In this document: positions 1 through 10,902 of the stretch, piece by piece
Layout of the letters: every line of letters begins with the position of its first letter
Numbering within the stretch: the stretch's first letter is position 1
From: Aurelia coerulea
Taxonomy: Eukaryota; Cnidaria; Scyphozoa; Semaeostomeae; Ulmaridae
Length of the DNA stretch: 64,000 nucleotides
NCBI GenBank assembly: GCA_039566865.1
Contig: CM076943.1
Location: 47,204,124 to 47,268,123 of the forward strand
Reading direction: 5' to 3'
Translations under genes and position numbers: made by a program
The notes under the pieces: model-generated
The model's input: only the letters and a program-made list of their open reading frames with translations
Databases searched by the model: none
Told to the model about the DNA's origin: nothing

Positions 1-321
1 TTATGAAATCTTTCAGTTTTATACAGAACAGGGGTTATTTATTTGGCTGTAATATTTATTTACAAAAGCATTTATCAAACAGCATTGTGCATTAGCTATA
101 GAAAGTATGAATTGTGTTTTGTATATAGTAGACATTAATCATATAACAATCTTTCTGGTTTGAGTGAAATTGAAACGAAAACCAAGTATTTCTTTGAAAA
201 GAAACCTCCTTGCTACACCAAACACCGAAGTCTGGTTTGAGTTGAATCTACCGTGAATCTAGCTATACTCTGGTAAATTTTGTATAGTTGCCCAAAGCTT
301 GCCGTCGCTTACTTATCAGCT

Positions 322-1020
322 GGGAGAGGTTACTTGGCTAGGGAAGTGATGGGGGTGTGTGGAAAGCCTCTCCATACCCTGTACCCTGTCACATAAAAGT
401 TTCCCTAAAGTATACCCTGTCCCATGAAAATTTTGCCAATATTATACATGGTCAGTTGTTCCAGGAGAACTCTCAAAATTTGCCTTACCCGGTGTCCCAA
501 AGAAGTATACAGATTTTGCAGATTTTTTCACTCCAGCGATTTGAATTTGGCTTTAATCAATGGCTAATCACTTTCAAAATGTTCTTCGATAGTTAACTTG
601 AACATAGATACCTCGTTTGTAGGTATTGATGCTTTGAGAGCAGAAATATCGATCTTGAAAGGTCCAATTTGCGTCAGCCTGCAAACCAGAGCTTTGGCCT
701 TTTGTTGTGCTGAGCAAGTTCCTGAAGCACATCGAAATTAAGAACTGAAATTAATGAAAAATTAAGAAACTGCCCAATGGGTGATTGGGGATGACTTTTG
801 GAAAACAGAAATATTAACATGTCTGCTCTCGAAGCACCAATACCAAAAACGAGGTACCTATGTTCAAATTATCTATCGAGAAACATTTTTAGAGGGATTA
901 GACATTGATTGAAGCTCAATTCACATCGCTGGAGTCAACCAAATCCGTTTACATCTTTTTAGGACACCCGGTACATTATATACCCTGTCGCATAATTTTG
1001 ACGTACTCCAAAGCATCAAT
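322..1020. mobile_element. Decayed poly-G-class element split by a mariner-like MITE
   Basis: The stretch 330-470 carries the internal words of the poly-G-bracketed family: a TACTTGGC start, GGGGGTGTG, and repeated 'accctgtcgcataa'-like units (for example near 386 and 416). The same unit reappears at 981-1000, directly after the mariner-like MITE at 488-971. So the MITE landed inside an older copy. The poly-G and poly-C ends are lost or eroded. Compare the intact copy at 52644-53149. Confidence 0.6.
488..971. mobile_element. Mariner-like MITE (family C), TA target site
   Basis: Terminal inverted repeats CCCGGTGTCCCAAA and TTAGGACACCCGG are flanked by TA on both sides (486-487 and 972-973). 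The halves are inverted copies: 'tttaatcaatggctaatcac' near 552 pairs with sequence near 900, and 'gaggtacctatgttcaa' pairs with 'cttgaacatagatacctc'. Diverged or truncated copies lie at about 6600-7623, 14944-15851, 21505-21900 and 53975-54532. No transposase is encoded, so it is non-autonomous. The TA target and GGGTGTCCC-type ends are typical of the Tc1/mariner group (inference). Confidence 0.75.
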
Positions 1021-1319
1021 TTGATTGTTGCGTAAAAATATATGTATAAAAAACAAATATTGAACAAGGATATTTCAAAGACAGAAAACAGGCACAAATA
1101 ATTTGAAAAATCTTTCTTGACAAAATTTAAGGATCTAATTCAAAAACCTACAGCCTGATTTGATGAATGTTATCCAATACAGCATAACATAAGAACAAAA
1201 CAGCTTTTTCTATACATTCTGCTAAAAATTTACGAAAAACATTAATGATTTACTCTACTTACAAGCTACTCTACTACTAGGACAAGACCACGGGGAGCAA
1301 AAACTATGTCACCCAGATG

Positions 1320-1942
1320 AACAAGGACAGATAATGTTACAATAGAACTCGCTACTTTTCATTGACACCTAGATACAACGCAATTTGTGATTGCAGACAA
1401 AGGGAAATCCATGCTCGGTGCTCGGTTGGTCAAGACATAAACAAAACAAAGCAAGCCGCCAAAATTTCCCTGAAACTCGGGTCGCTAGTTCGCTCGTTGT
1501 GCATTCCAGAAATGGTTTTAAGAGCAAATATTAGCACATAGCGAAAGAAGAAGGATATATCTAGACTTCTGCCTCAGGCATTTTATTTTTGTCGCACAGA
1601 AGCTGAGCAGTGAGTGTTTTAATCACACCTAAAAAGTACGAGAATTGAATCCCCTCCCAATTGGCTTCTGCACAATATAAATAAGATGCCCGAGTCAGAG
1701 GTTTAGATATATCCTTCTTCTTTCGATATGTGCTAATATTTGCTCTGAAAAACCATTTCTAGAATGTACAACGAGCGAGCTAGCGACCCGAGTTTCAGGG
1801 CAATTTTGGCGGCTTGCTTTGTTTATGTTTATGTCTTGACCAACCGAGCATGGAATTCCCTTTGTCTGCAATCATAAATTGCTTTGTATCTAGGTGTCAA
1901 TGAGAAGTAGCGAGTTCTATTGTAACATTATCTGTCCTTGTT
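1320..1942. mobile_element. Foldback MITE family A, copy 1, 9 bp TSD
   Basis: A ~620 bp near-palindrome beginning AACAAGGACAG and ending CTGTCCTTGTT. Flanks are ACCCAGATG (1311-1319) and ACCCACATG (1943-1951), a 9 bp duplication with one mismatch. Arms contain 'gtgcattccagaaat', 'gaaagaagaaggatatatc' and their reverse complements. Long arms with a 9 bp target duplication fit Mutator-like (MULE) non-autonomous elements; no transposase is seen. Confidence 0.85.
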
Positions 1943-2030
1943 ACCCACATGGCCATTCAATAACAAATAGAGAATGACTTATAGCAAGATACACGTAACT
2001 ACAACAAATGAGAAAAAAGCATTTACTTAA

Positions 2031-2270
2031 AGGCACACTGTCGTGGCACTGATTGGATGAATAAGACAATATGAAAGAATAGAATTAGGCAGGCTTCAGT
2101 AATTTCGCTGTACACTGAAATTCATGAAGACGATAACGATGAGACTCCCTTTATTCTCGAAACAAAGTATGATCTAAGAGCATAAAGGCTTTATAATGAT
2201 TCAGAGGCCAGGTCTTTTGTTAGGGATTTCAACATCACAACCAGCCAATCACAGCCACGACAGTGTGCCT
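2031..2270. mobile_element. TTAA-flanked MITE family K, copy 1
   Basis: Terminal repeats AGGCACACTGTCGTGG and CCACGACAGTGTGCCT lie next to TTAA at 2027-2030 and 2271-2274. A second copy of the same length and ends is at 51971-52209. TTAA duplication is the mark of piggyBac-type transposition (established), so this is probably a non-autonomous piggyBac relative. No coding capacity. Confidence 0.8.
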
Positions 2271-2581
2271 TTAAAAGGGGCATGGTGGTTGAATGACCCG
2301 ATATAGAGTTTTAATTTTCTAATAAAACCGACCAGTTTTATGGATAAAGCAGAGAGTTAACACAGAAGTATATCTTTATTGATACCATCAGGAAAATCTT
2401 TATGACCATATAATGAAATCTGCATTTGAAAGATTTTGAGAAAAACTTCTTTGAAAGATTGGTATGTCCAAGTGGTCGCAATAAAGCAGAATCTCCAGTA
2501 AGAAGTACATGGTACCCCAACAGTTTGGCTTGACAGAACAGCTTGGTTTCAAAATGAAGGTACCTATATGCAGGTTTTCAC

Positions 2582-3181
2582 AACAAGGGCAGATTTTGTA
2601 ATACAATAGCACGAGTTGCTTTTGATGACACTTCAATTCAAAGCGATTAACGATCACAGACAAAGGAAATTCTCTCAACCAGCAAATCAAAACAAACAAA
2701 GCCGCAAAATTTTCTCTGAAACCCGGGTAGCTAGCTCGCTCGCTGTGCATTCCAGAAATTATTTTTAGGGCAAACATGAGCATAGATCGAAAGAAGAAGG
2801 ATATATCTACACATCTGCCGCGGGCATTTTATTTCTTTTGTCCAGAAGCTGAGCAGTAAATGTTTTGATAACACCCAAAAATATAAGAGAATGGAATCGC
2901 CTCCTAAACGGCTTTTGAACCAAACAAATAAAATACTGGCGGCAGATGTGTAGATGCATCCTTCTTCTTTCGATCTATGCTCATGTTTGCTCTTAAAAAC
3001 AATTTCTGGAATGCACAACGAGCGAGCTATTGCTACCTGGTTTTCCAAGAAGCTTTTACGGCTTTGTTTGTTTTGAATTGCTGGTTGAGAGAATTTCCTT
3101 TGTCTGTGGTCGCTAATCGCTTTGAATTGACGTGTCAACAAAAGCAACTCATGCTATTGTATTACAAAATCTGCCCTTGTT
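2582..3181. mobile_element. Foldback MITE family A, copy 2, perfect 9 bp TSD
   Basis: Termini AACAAGGGCAG and CTGCCCTTGTT, with a perfect 9 bp duplication GGTTTTCAC at 2573-2581 and 3182-3190. The two 300 bp arms are inverted copies meeting near 2880. The long open frames on both strands here (about 80-140 codons) are readings of the same palindrome and are not genes. Confidence 0.92.
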
Positions 3182-3230
3182 GGTTTTCACTGAAATCGCA
3201 GTTTAGCAGCTTTGTTCATACATAGTGCCT

Positions 3231-3936
3231 TGGAGAAGACCCAAATGGAGTAGGGACCAAATGGAGTAATTCTCCTATCCAGGGCCCAAATGGAGTAATC
3301 CCATGAAATGGTATTTTAACTCATTGTCAAAACTAATTAATACTCAAAGATAACATTTCATCATAAATCTATACCGAATAATACCTAATAATAGATGTAT
3401 AGACTGTCTAGACGATCCACTTTCTTCCAAAGACAATATCATCATTTACTGGTGCATCTATGATGAAGTCCAGGGGGGGGGGGGTACAGCTTGAGGGTTT
3501 CTGCATTTCGCAACAGACGAATGCTTTGCAATGGCTTTTTCAGATTTCCAGTTTCCTTCAAATTTCTTCTTTTCGTTAATTATGTTTTATAATTGGTAAC
3601 TCTTTCATCAGTAATTCTTTCTTCTATTTGCTATGATTAAATCAATTAAAATGATGCCTCCCATAACGGCTAAACAGAACTTGACACCACCCCCCCCCCC
3701 CCCCCGTCAGAGACAAAGATCACGATGAAGGTCAAATGTCATCAGGAATATTCAATAGGCAGCGAGGACAGTTTTATAAATCTATTGTTAGGAAAAGATT
3801 TATGATAAAACGCTATCTCTAGGTGTTAATTAGTTTTGACAATGAATTAAAATACCATTTAAAAAGATTACTCCATTTGGGCCCTGGATAGCAGAATTAC
3901 TCCATTTGGTCCCTACTCCATTTGGGTCTTCTCCGA
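3231..3936. mobile_element. Foldback element J with poly-G/poly-C core
   Basis: Inverted arms begin GGAGAAGACCCAAATGGAG (3232) and end with the complement at about 3905-3933. Each arm holds three spaced copies of 'aaatggagtaat'. The centre (3471-3706) is bounded by a G run at 3473-3484 and a C run at 3689-3704, like the poly-G-class elements, suggesting one of those inserted near the centre. I found no clear target duplication for either layer. Confidence 0.65.
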
Positions 3937-4369
3937 GCCAATGCGTCTCGCTTTGTTGCAATTATCCAATCAGAAAGAATGTTGATGTGAATGTTGATGT
4001 GAATGTTGCTCTTTGATTTGGTGAGCAAAACAGGTCACTGCAGCTTGCAATCTTTGCTGATTGGTTAATTTCTTGGATCTTTAGCCAATGGCAATAACCA
4101 TGACACTATGATACAAAAGGGCAATCTCATTTCCTGCTTTATAATTTATCTTCTGATGTGACTGGCGAAATGAAAAAACTTGTTTATCCTAGTAAGAGAT
4201 TGACGAGACTTAATTTCGGGACGACATTTCAAAATTATGTTAAAATTAGATACAAAAATAAGCTTTGATTTTAAATCAGACCAAATCGAATATACACATT
4301 CTGATTTTCTCAACCGCTCTTAAATCTGCTCTGAATCAGGATTGCGACAAATATCCTTTGTCGTACTGT

Positions 4370-4680
4370 TTATGAGAACGTTTTCACCATAACATGTGAA
4401 TTCTGAAATGATATTAGAGGTTTTTGTTGACATTTATAATAAGATACATGATACATTTCTTGGCAGAGTTCTATCAATATAAACAGTCTTAATAACGTTA
4501 TCCTATGAATCAATTCAGGAGCGGCTCTTTTTGCATTTCCAGAAATATATTCAGTGATCTTATTAGCGTCACATTTTATGTTCATTGGTGACGGTTCAGA
4601 TCCATTTTAGATCGGATATTAGCAATAAGAACCCGGTAAGATCGTACAGGATCACTGCTCACCATCACAGCGCAGCGCTA
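4370..4680 (-). other. Diverged duplicate segment (pair with 5745-5990)
   Basis: This stretch and 5745-5990 share order and wording: 'gagcggctct', 'tttccagaaatat' versus 'tttccaaaatat', 'ccggtaagatcg' versus 'cctggtaagacgg', and 'aggatcactgctcacc' versus 'cggatcattgcttatc'. Both are open on the minus strand for about 70-90 codons around the shared residues KRAA. I recognise no protein family. It may be an old repeat or a duplicated exon. The composite MITE at 4807-5716 lies between the two. Confidence 0.35.
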
Positions 4681-4806
4681 GGTCAGCCTTAGAGGTTTGT
4701 GTGCAATATGATTTGCCAAAGATTTCTTTAACAGACTGTAGGTGTGGTATTATGTGCTTCATTTTTTGATTTTGCAAAGCGAACGAATCCACACCGGATG
4801 AACACA

Positions 4807-5716
4807 AACAAGGGCAGATTTTGTAGTACACTAACTAGGGCAGATTTGGTAAGACAATAGCACGAGTTGCTTTTGATTGACACCGCAATTCAAAGCGATT
4901 AGCGATCGCAGACAAAGGAAATTCTCTCAACCAGTAATTCAAAACAAGCAAAGCCGCAAAGGTTTCTCTGAAACCCAGGTAGCTAGCTCGCTCTTTGTGC
5001 ATTCCAGAAATTGCTTTTAAGAGCAAACATGAGCATAGATCGAAAGAAGAAGGATGTATCTACACATCTGCCACGGGCATTTAAGTTATTTGATCCAAAA
5101 GCCGATTGGGAGGCGATTCAATTCTCTTATTTTTTGGGTGTAATTACTACTGCTCAGCTTCTGAACCAAAGAAATAGAATGCCCGCGGTAGATGTGTAGA
5201 TATATCCTTCTTCATTCCATATATGCTCATATTTGCTCTTAAAAGCAATTTCTGGAATGCACAATGAGCACGCTAGCTAGTGCATTCCAGAATGAGTGCA
5301 TTCCAGAAATGGTTTTAAGAGCCAACATGAGCATAGATCAAAAGAAGAAGGATATATCTAAACATATACGTTGGGCATTTTATTTTTTTGGTATAGAAGC
5401 CAATTGGGAGGCGATTTGATTCTCGTATTTATAGGTATAATTAAAACTTTTACTCCTCAGCCTCTGTACCAAACAAATAGAATGTCTGGGGTAGATGTTT
5501 ATATATATCCTCCTTCTTTCCATATATGCTCATGTTTGCTCTTGAAACTCATTGCTGGAATGCACAACGAGTGCGCTAGCTACTTATGTTTCAGAGAAAC
5601 TTTGCGGTTTTGCTTGTTTTGAACTACTGGTTGAGAGAATTTCTTTTGTCTGAGGTCTCTAATCGCTTTGAATTCAAAAGCAACTGATGGTATTGTATTG
5701 TAAAATCTGCCCTTGT
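4807..5716. mobile_element. Composite family A foldback with duplicated core
   Basis: Left end AACAAGGGCAG at 4807 and right end CTGCCCTTGT at 5707-5716. The left arm is followed by two successive cores: 'gagcatagatcgaaagaagaagg' type words occur at 5030 and again, diverged, at 5329. The join near 5270-5300 repeats 'gtgcattccagaa' three times. A second left-end-like 'ctagggcagat' occurs at 4834. So two copies recombined or nested. No clean 9 bp duplication is visible. Confidence 0.75.
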
Positions 5717-5744
5717 GATGCTGGTTGCAATGGCTCCGTTAACG

Positions 5745-5990
5745 AAAGATATTTGTTAACCTTTTTGACAAAGTTCTGTCAAAATGGCATAGTTTCGATA
5801 AACTTATTTTAGTAATCTTCTGGAGAGCGGCTCTCTTCAGATTTTCCAAAATATCTTGCAAGTAAGTGTATATTAGTAAGTGCATTAAGGTTGTATTTCT
5901 GGTTTGAGACTGACAGATTGGATTCATTTCAAATCTGATTTCACCATTAAAAGCCTGGTAAGACGGAGCCGGATCATTGCTTATCTTATA
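5745..5990 (-). other. Diverged duplicate segment (pair with 4370-4680)
   Basis: See the paired segment at 4370-4680. Here the minus-strand open frame contains ENLKRAALQKITKISLSK. Similarity at the DNA level is patchy, so the duplication is old. Function unknown. Confidence 0.3.
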
Positions 5991-6599
5991 CAAGTTTAAG
6001 CAAATTTTGCTGGCCAAAATGTGTCGATATGTTTCAGCGCTATTAGCCCCAAGATGATCCTTTCCATTTACAAGCTTGTGCCAGCTGTTCAGAAAGATCT
6101 TGTCTAAAGTTTATGTGGGCCTAAAGTTTATTTGGGTTTAAAGTGTATGCATTTGTTGTTCTTTGGTTGCAAGCAACCTTAACTTGTAGCTGACGTTTTT
6201 ATCGTACGTTGTTTGTTTATGTTTTGTTCCCTCCTTGTCTTCTTTGCATATTGTTCTTGTGTTGTCCTCGTTTTGGTTCATGCAATGGCCATGGGGTAAT
6301 CGTGTCATTTCGCTCCTCGTGGTATCGCCCTGTAGTGTCGTATAGTTGTAATTAGAAGGTATAGTAAGATGTAGCATATATTGTAAATTTTTCTGAATGG
6401 AAACAGATTTTTGCCTTGCAGTGAAAAGCATTATTGTTTGCGAATATGTATGCCCGTGTGATGTAGTGCGAATGTAGGTCGCACACAAAACGCTACCAGT
6501 TTTGTAAAGAATGAAACATTCATAGAATTGGCGCTGCTAAATCGTCAATCAATTGAAAAAGAATGATCAGCAATGAAGAATTTTTGGCTGCAAATATCC
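5991..6599. other. Unassigned stretch
   Basis: No repeat family or exon was recognised. A 116-codon minus-strand frame (6138-6488) is rich in Thr, His and Gln, has no domain I know and no splice or promoter support, so I do not call it a gene. 'ctaaagtttatgtgggcc' and 'ctaaagtttatttggg' at 6103 and 6121 form a short direct repeat. Confidence 0.4.
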
Positions 6600-6871
6600 A
6601 AATCCATCTACCAATTTTCTCAGAAAAAGTATAGAGATTTGGTTGGTTACAGCAATGGGAATTTAGCTAAATCATTGGCTAAATCCATCTCAAAATGTTC
6701 CTGGATAGTTAACTTAAACATGTGATAAACTTAAATATACACGTGTTAACTTAGACATGTTTCTTTGGCTGATATTGGTGCTTTGATAGCAGAAATATAA
6801 ATCTCGAAAGCTCAAATTTGTATCCATCTTCAAGCCAGAGCTTTGGCGTTTTGACATAAGCAAAGTATTAA

Positions 6872-7117
6872 CATGGAGCATTGCGGACACCTTTATTTTG
6901 TAGGAAATTTTTATTCGATACTACTACCTTAAGTCCTCTACGGAGGAGCATTGCTCGCGAAGAGAGCTACTTCTCCGAAGGAGCGAGCTACTCACTCCTT
7001 CGGAGAGGTAGCTCACTTCACGAGCAATGCTCCTCCGCAGAGGACTTAATGTAGTAGTATCTAATAAAAATTCCTACAAAATTTCCTACAAAATAAAAGT
7101 GTCCGCAATGCTCCATG
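6872..7117. mobile_element. CATGG foldback element, 7 bp TSD (GTATTAA)
   Basis: Ends CATGGAGCATTGCGGACAC and its complement; target duplication GTATTAA at 6865-6871 and 7118-7124. The arms carry several copies of a word like 'gaggagcattgctcg' and 'cttcggagaggtagctc', so the core can fold into several hairpins. Three other elements in the window share CATGG ends and 7 bp duplications. CA...TG ends with 7-8 bp duplications are seen in the P superfamily; the assignment is only an inference. Confidence 0.85.
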
Positions 7118-7144
7118 GTATTAATAGTTTTGCTGTCAAGCACA

Positions 7145-7367
7145 AATACCATTCAGTTTCAGTTTCAGTTTCAGTTTCATATTTTAAATTCCTCTACATA
7201 CAATAACAATCAATACAAAATAACTAAAATACAACACAATAATGTAATTATCAAAACAAGACTAAGTAAATGAATTGCATGCAGGGGAATTTCTTGAGGA
7301 GGAATTCTCTCAGTAGCTAGGCTAATCGAGGAGAGAGCACCCCCTGTTTTTAAAGATGACTAATGAA
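7145..7367 (-). mobile_element. LINE 3' end, minus strand, with hexamer tail
   Basis: The segment 'ctctcagtagctaggctaat...gagagagcacccc' (7297-7346) is the reverse complement of the 3' region of the LINE at 8620-9620. On the minus strand the copy ends in a short (TGAAAC)n tract at 7154-7180, a simple-repeat tail as found in many non-LTR elements. It sits inside the mariner-like MITE at 6600-7623. Confidence 0.75.
7154..7180. repeat. (CAGTTT)n microsatellite
   Basis: Four tandem copies of CAGTTT, read as (AAACTG)n on the other strand, form the tail of the minus-strand LINE fragment. Confidence 0.8.
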
Positions 7368-7623
7368 CTTGGAAAGACTTATTTTCGACATTATGTTAAT
7401 TTCATAATCACTGGTGAATTTTAAATGGCTATAAAATTAGTACTTCTATGACTGGTAATTGTTTTCAAAAAGAAAGCTCATTCATTAAACGACGTACCTA
7501 TGTTCAAAGTTGACTATCAATGAACATTTGAGGAGTGATTAGCCATTGATTAAAGCCAAATTCACATCGCTAACCCTACCAAATGGGCATATTACTTTCT
7601 GGGACACGCGGTACATCAAGCCA

Positions 7624-8234
7624 GTTTAATCAAAGTTATAATGTCGCACCAGTGCTCTATTAACCTATACTTGCTCCAAGTCTACTATTTATTTTCTTCG
7701 TCAGTGATTTTCGTTAGTAATCTGTATTTATTTCCTTCATCAGTGATTCTTCGTTCGTAATTTATAAAGGAGATGCGGACGATCGAAAATTGAAAACGAG
7801 GAAGGACGGGGGTAACGGAAAGAAAAGACGGAAGGAGATTCTCCCTTTCTTTTCTTTCCCCTACCCCCGTCCTAACGAATAATTACTGACAAAGAAAAGA
7901 AATATACTTGCAGCAAGTCTACATTTAACCAAATTCTGCCACTCATTCTAAACTTTCTAAACTAAATTTTCCGGCAAAAAGCTCAGTTCTTTTGGCAGCC
8001 GCTCTTTGCCAAATCACAGCACGGCTACGGGCCACGGCCGATACTTCAGAGCACAACAGTGTAGCTGTCATTTCATGTCGAATCAAGAGAGATCTCGACA
8101 CTCGTAAATCTAATACCTGATTATCCTATACCTCTAAAACCGCTGTCAGTTGAAATTTCCAGAAGATAATTTAGACATATCCCTTGCTAAGAAACTCGCA
8201 TTAGACAGTTTATTCTAATGATTGATACCTCATT
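7624..8234. other. Unassigned stretch with one palindrome
   Basis: A short inverted repeat at about 7800-7875 ('gaaggacgggggtaacgg' against 'ccctacccccgtcct') with flanking copies of 'attttcttcgtcagtgat' and related words at 7690-7745 suggests a small decayed foldback element. Otherwise nothing recognised. Confidence 0.4.
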
Positions 8235-8619
8235 GCTTAAGGCAGATCTGTTGCACATACAATGTCCCTTTCATTAAATCCATCTTTTCGCTTTGAGATT
8301 CAAAGATCAATGTCTAAAGTTGCATAGTTGCATGGCTGCATTATACAAGCGCCCAATGATTTGCTTGCCAAAAGAGTCTAACACTGCCCTTTAGCAAGTT
8401 ATTATGAAGTAGCTTTGCATATGGCCAAGCTCTCTGTTGCAAATACAATGCCCCTTGTATTAAATCTATCTTTTTCCTCGTGATTCGATGATCAATGTTT
8501 AAAGCTACATAGCTGCATTATACAAGCGCCCAATACTTGCCAAAAGAGTCTAACTCCGTCCTCTTAATATAAGTTAATGAAGTAGCTTTGCATATGGCCA
8601 AGCTCTCTGTTGCAAATAC

Positions 8620-9336
8620 AATAATTTCATAATTTTTAAGTCTCCTCAACATTCTGCTCCGGAAACCGTCAGTATAAAGATTGGAAACCTTCCTATCAAA
8701 CAGACATGTCATGTCAAATTTCTTGGTGTTCTTTTAGATGAAAATTTTTCATGGAAATATCACCTTACAGAACTATCTAAAAAGCTGGCTAGAACTTGTG
8801 GGATGTTTTTCAAAGTAAGACACTTCTTACCGATCAGTGTTTTGGTATGCCTCTACAACTCTCTGTTTTCACCTTTCCTGCAATATGGAATTTTAGTTTG
8901 GGGCCTCACCTATGAGACTTATATCAAGCCAGTATTTCTATTACAGAAACGGGTTCTAAGGGCAATCTCATTTGAACATTTCACTTCTCCTTCTACACCA
9001 ATCTTCTCTGACTTAAAGATTTTAAAGCTGCATGATCTCTTTCAGTTAAAATTGCTTGGTTTTGTGTATGATTGTGTTAACAAGACTGCTCCTCCTTATT
9101 TTCATTCTTTCTTTGCATTGGTTGAATCTGTTCATCAATATGGTACTCGGCAAGCTTCCAAGACTGAAATTTTTGTAACTCAGAAAAATACCCTTCAATA
9201 TGGTCTCAGGTCTGTGCGTTACTTTGGAGCAAAGTGATGGAATAGCATTCCTGCTGATCTTAAATGTTCACCGTCTGCTTTTAGCTTTCGTCGTAAACTC
9301 AAAGCCTACTTTTTTGAGAATAACTACCAATCATAG
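8620..9336 (+). pseudogene. LINE reverse transcriptase C-terminal region, one in-frame stop
   Basis: Open in one frame from 8620 and showing the thumb and C-terminal signature of CR1/L2-type LINE proteins: KFLGVLLDENFSW near the start, LARTCGMFFKVRHFLP, YNSLFSPFLQYGILVWG, LLQKRVLRAI, then LHDLFQLKLLGFVYDC and RQASKTEIF. At 9235-9237 a TGA interrupts the frame where relatives continue with an aliphatic residue and WNSIP; WNSIPADLK resumes at once, and the frame ends at TAG 9334-9336. The polymerase palm with its catalytic aspartates is absent. The copy is dead. Confidence 0.88.
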
Positions 9337-9620
9337 CTGTCATATACTTGCATTGTGTATCTCTTTGAATGATACTAAAAGTTAACCAACAATTCAAACG
9401 ATTTTTAGATTTCATTAGTCATTTTTAAACCAGGGGGTGCTCTCTCCTCGATTAGCCTAGCTACTGAGAGAGCTCCTCCTTAAGAAATTCCCATGCATAC
9501 AATTCTCCTTATTTGTATTCAATTGATCAGTATTGTTGTTGTATGTTAGTTAAGTTAAATTTAGTTATAATAGTTTTCTTTTGTGTTTAATGTATTAATT
9601 ATTTCAATATTGTATGTTGG
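8620..9620 (+). mobile_element. LINE 3' half inserted in satellite
   Basis: A 5'-truncated non-LTR retrotransposon: RT C-terminal coding region to 9336, then a 3' UTR with the shared block 'ctctcctcgattagcctag' (9440-9460). Its 3' block matches minus-strand fragments at 7297-7346 and, less well, 24125-24205. 5' truncation is typical of LINE integration. A CR1/L2/jockey-like clade is likely but not resolved. Confidence 0.85.
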
Positions 9621-10331
9621 TGAATGCCCCTTGTATTAAATCTATCTTTTTCCTCGTGATTCGATGATCAATGTTTAAAGCTACATAGCTGCATTATACA
9701 AGCGCCCAATACTTGCCAAAAGAGTCTAACTCCGTCCTCTTAATATAAGTTAATGAAGTAGCTTTGCATATGGCCAAGCTCTCTGTTGCAAATACAATGC
9801 CCCTTGTATTAAATCTATCTTTTCGCTCGTGATTCGATGATCAATGTTTAAAGCTACATAGCTGCATTATACAAGCGCCCAATAATACGTGCCAAAAGAG
9901 TCTAACTCCGTCCTCTTAATATAAGTTAATGAAGTAGCTTTGCATATGGCCAAGCTCTCTGTTGCAAATACAATGCCCCTTGTATTAAATCTATCTTTTC
10001 GCTCGTGATTCGATGATCAATGTTCAAAGCTACATAGCTGCATTATACAAGCGCCCAATACTTGCCAAAAGAGTCTAACTCCGTCCTCTTAATATAAGTT
10101 AATGAAGTAGCTTTGCATGGCCAAGTTCACTTTTGCAGATACAATACCCCTTGTACTTAATCCATCTTTTCGCCCGAGATTCGATAACACAAGATTTAGG
10201 TTTACGACAAAACAAAGCAATTTGCCTTTCTGAAGAATAGAATTCATACCTCTAAGAGCACTGGATCAAATCAAAATAAACAAAGAGAACGGCGCTGAAA
10301 GTGTGAAATCTATTCTTTGGGTTCCAAAATA

Positions 10332-10876
10332 CCGGGTGTCCCAAAAAAGTACTCCTGTTTAAAAAATCACCAAAAATTGATTTTTAAACCTTTGATAAAA
10401 TTTTCATTTTGAGTTCATTTGTCAGAGACCGAAAAATATTCGTAGATGACAAGATGTTTGCTTTTGATACAGCAAGGTAGAAAAATCACGCGTTGAAAAA
10501 CCTTATTTTGAGCTGTTGTTTTTGAAGGAATATATTAAATCTTACCTAACAGTCAAAATTTTCAGATTTTTTATGGTCATTGAAGTCTCCAATGATTGTG
10601 CGCATTTCTTCTGTTATGACCAAACCAGAAGCTTTACATATACACAGGCACAGAAATTGATCTGGCAATCATCAGTGCTTGTTTGCAGTATGATTCAAAA
10701 CCAGTTAGCCCAAACAAGAGCTAAATTTGACAATTTTAAAACCAATTAAAAGATCATCTATATCTTGGAAAGTAATTAGGTCATTGATCTACTTAAAACA
10801 AAGAAATTTGAAGATCGCCCTTGTAATCAAGTTTTAGTGATTTCTCAAACAGGAGTACTTTTTATGTGACACCCGG
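10332..10876. mobile_element. Mariner-like MITE family D
   Basis: Terminal repeats CCGGGTGTCCCAAAAAAGT and ACTTTTTATGTGACACCCGG are flanked by TA (10330-10331, 10877-10878). The next inward words, 'actcctgtttaaaaaatca' and 'tttctcaaacaggagt', also pair. A 77-codon frame inside (10516-10749) resembles no transposase. Confidence 0.8.
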
Positions 10877-10902
10877 TAGCTTGATCTTAATCAAACCTAA
10901 AA

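Larger units (their letters stand above)
6600..7623. mobile_element. Mariner-like MITE family C copy carrying two nested insertions
   Basis: Left part 6620-6860 and right part 7480-7621 match the arms of the MITE at 488-971, with the right end GGGACACGCGG followed by TA (7622-7623). Between them are the CATGG foldback (6872-7117) and a LINE 3' end (7145-7367). The left terminus is eroded. Confidence 0.7.
8235..10190. repeat. ~175 bp tandem satellite, interrupted by a LINE
   Basis: Units start near TGCCCCTTGTATTAAATC. Starts lie near 8260 (diverged), 8450, 9625, 9798, 9974 and 10145, spaced about 171-186 bp. The LINE at 8620-9620 is inserted in one unit: the unit text breaks at 8619 and a fresh unit starts at 9625. 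Unit words include 'gattcgatgatcaatgttta' and 'gtagctttgcatatggcc'. No coding content. Confidence 0.85.

Noticed and set aside
2400..3225. Open frames of 80-138 codons on both strands
   Set aside because: They are readings of the arms of one palindromic MITE (2582-3181); the same residues (SLCLIAN.FEL, YWLREFPLS) recur in every MITE copy.
9625..10190. CRISPR-like array
   Set aside because: Units are ~175 bp, contiguous and near-identical throughout, with no repeat-spacer pattern; this is a satellite in eukaryotic DNA.
10516..10749. 77-codon plus-strand frame inside MITE D
   Set aside because: Starts at a non-ATG codon in a non-autonomous element and shows no transposase motif.
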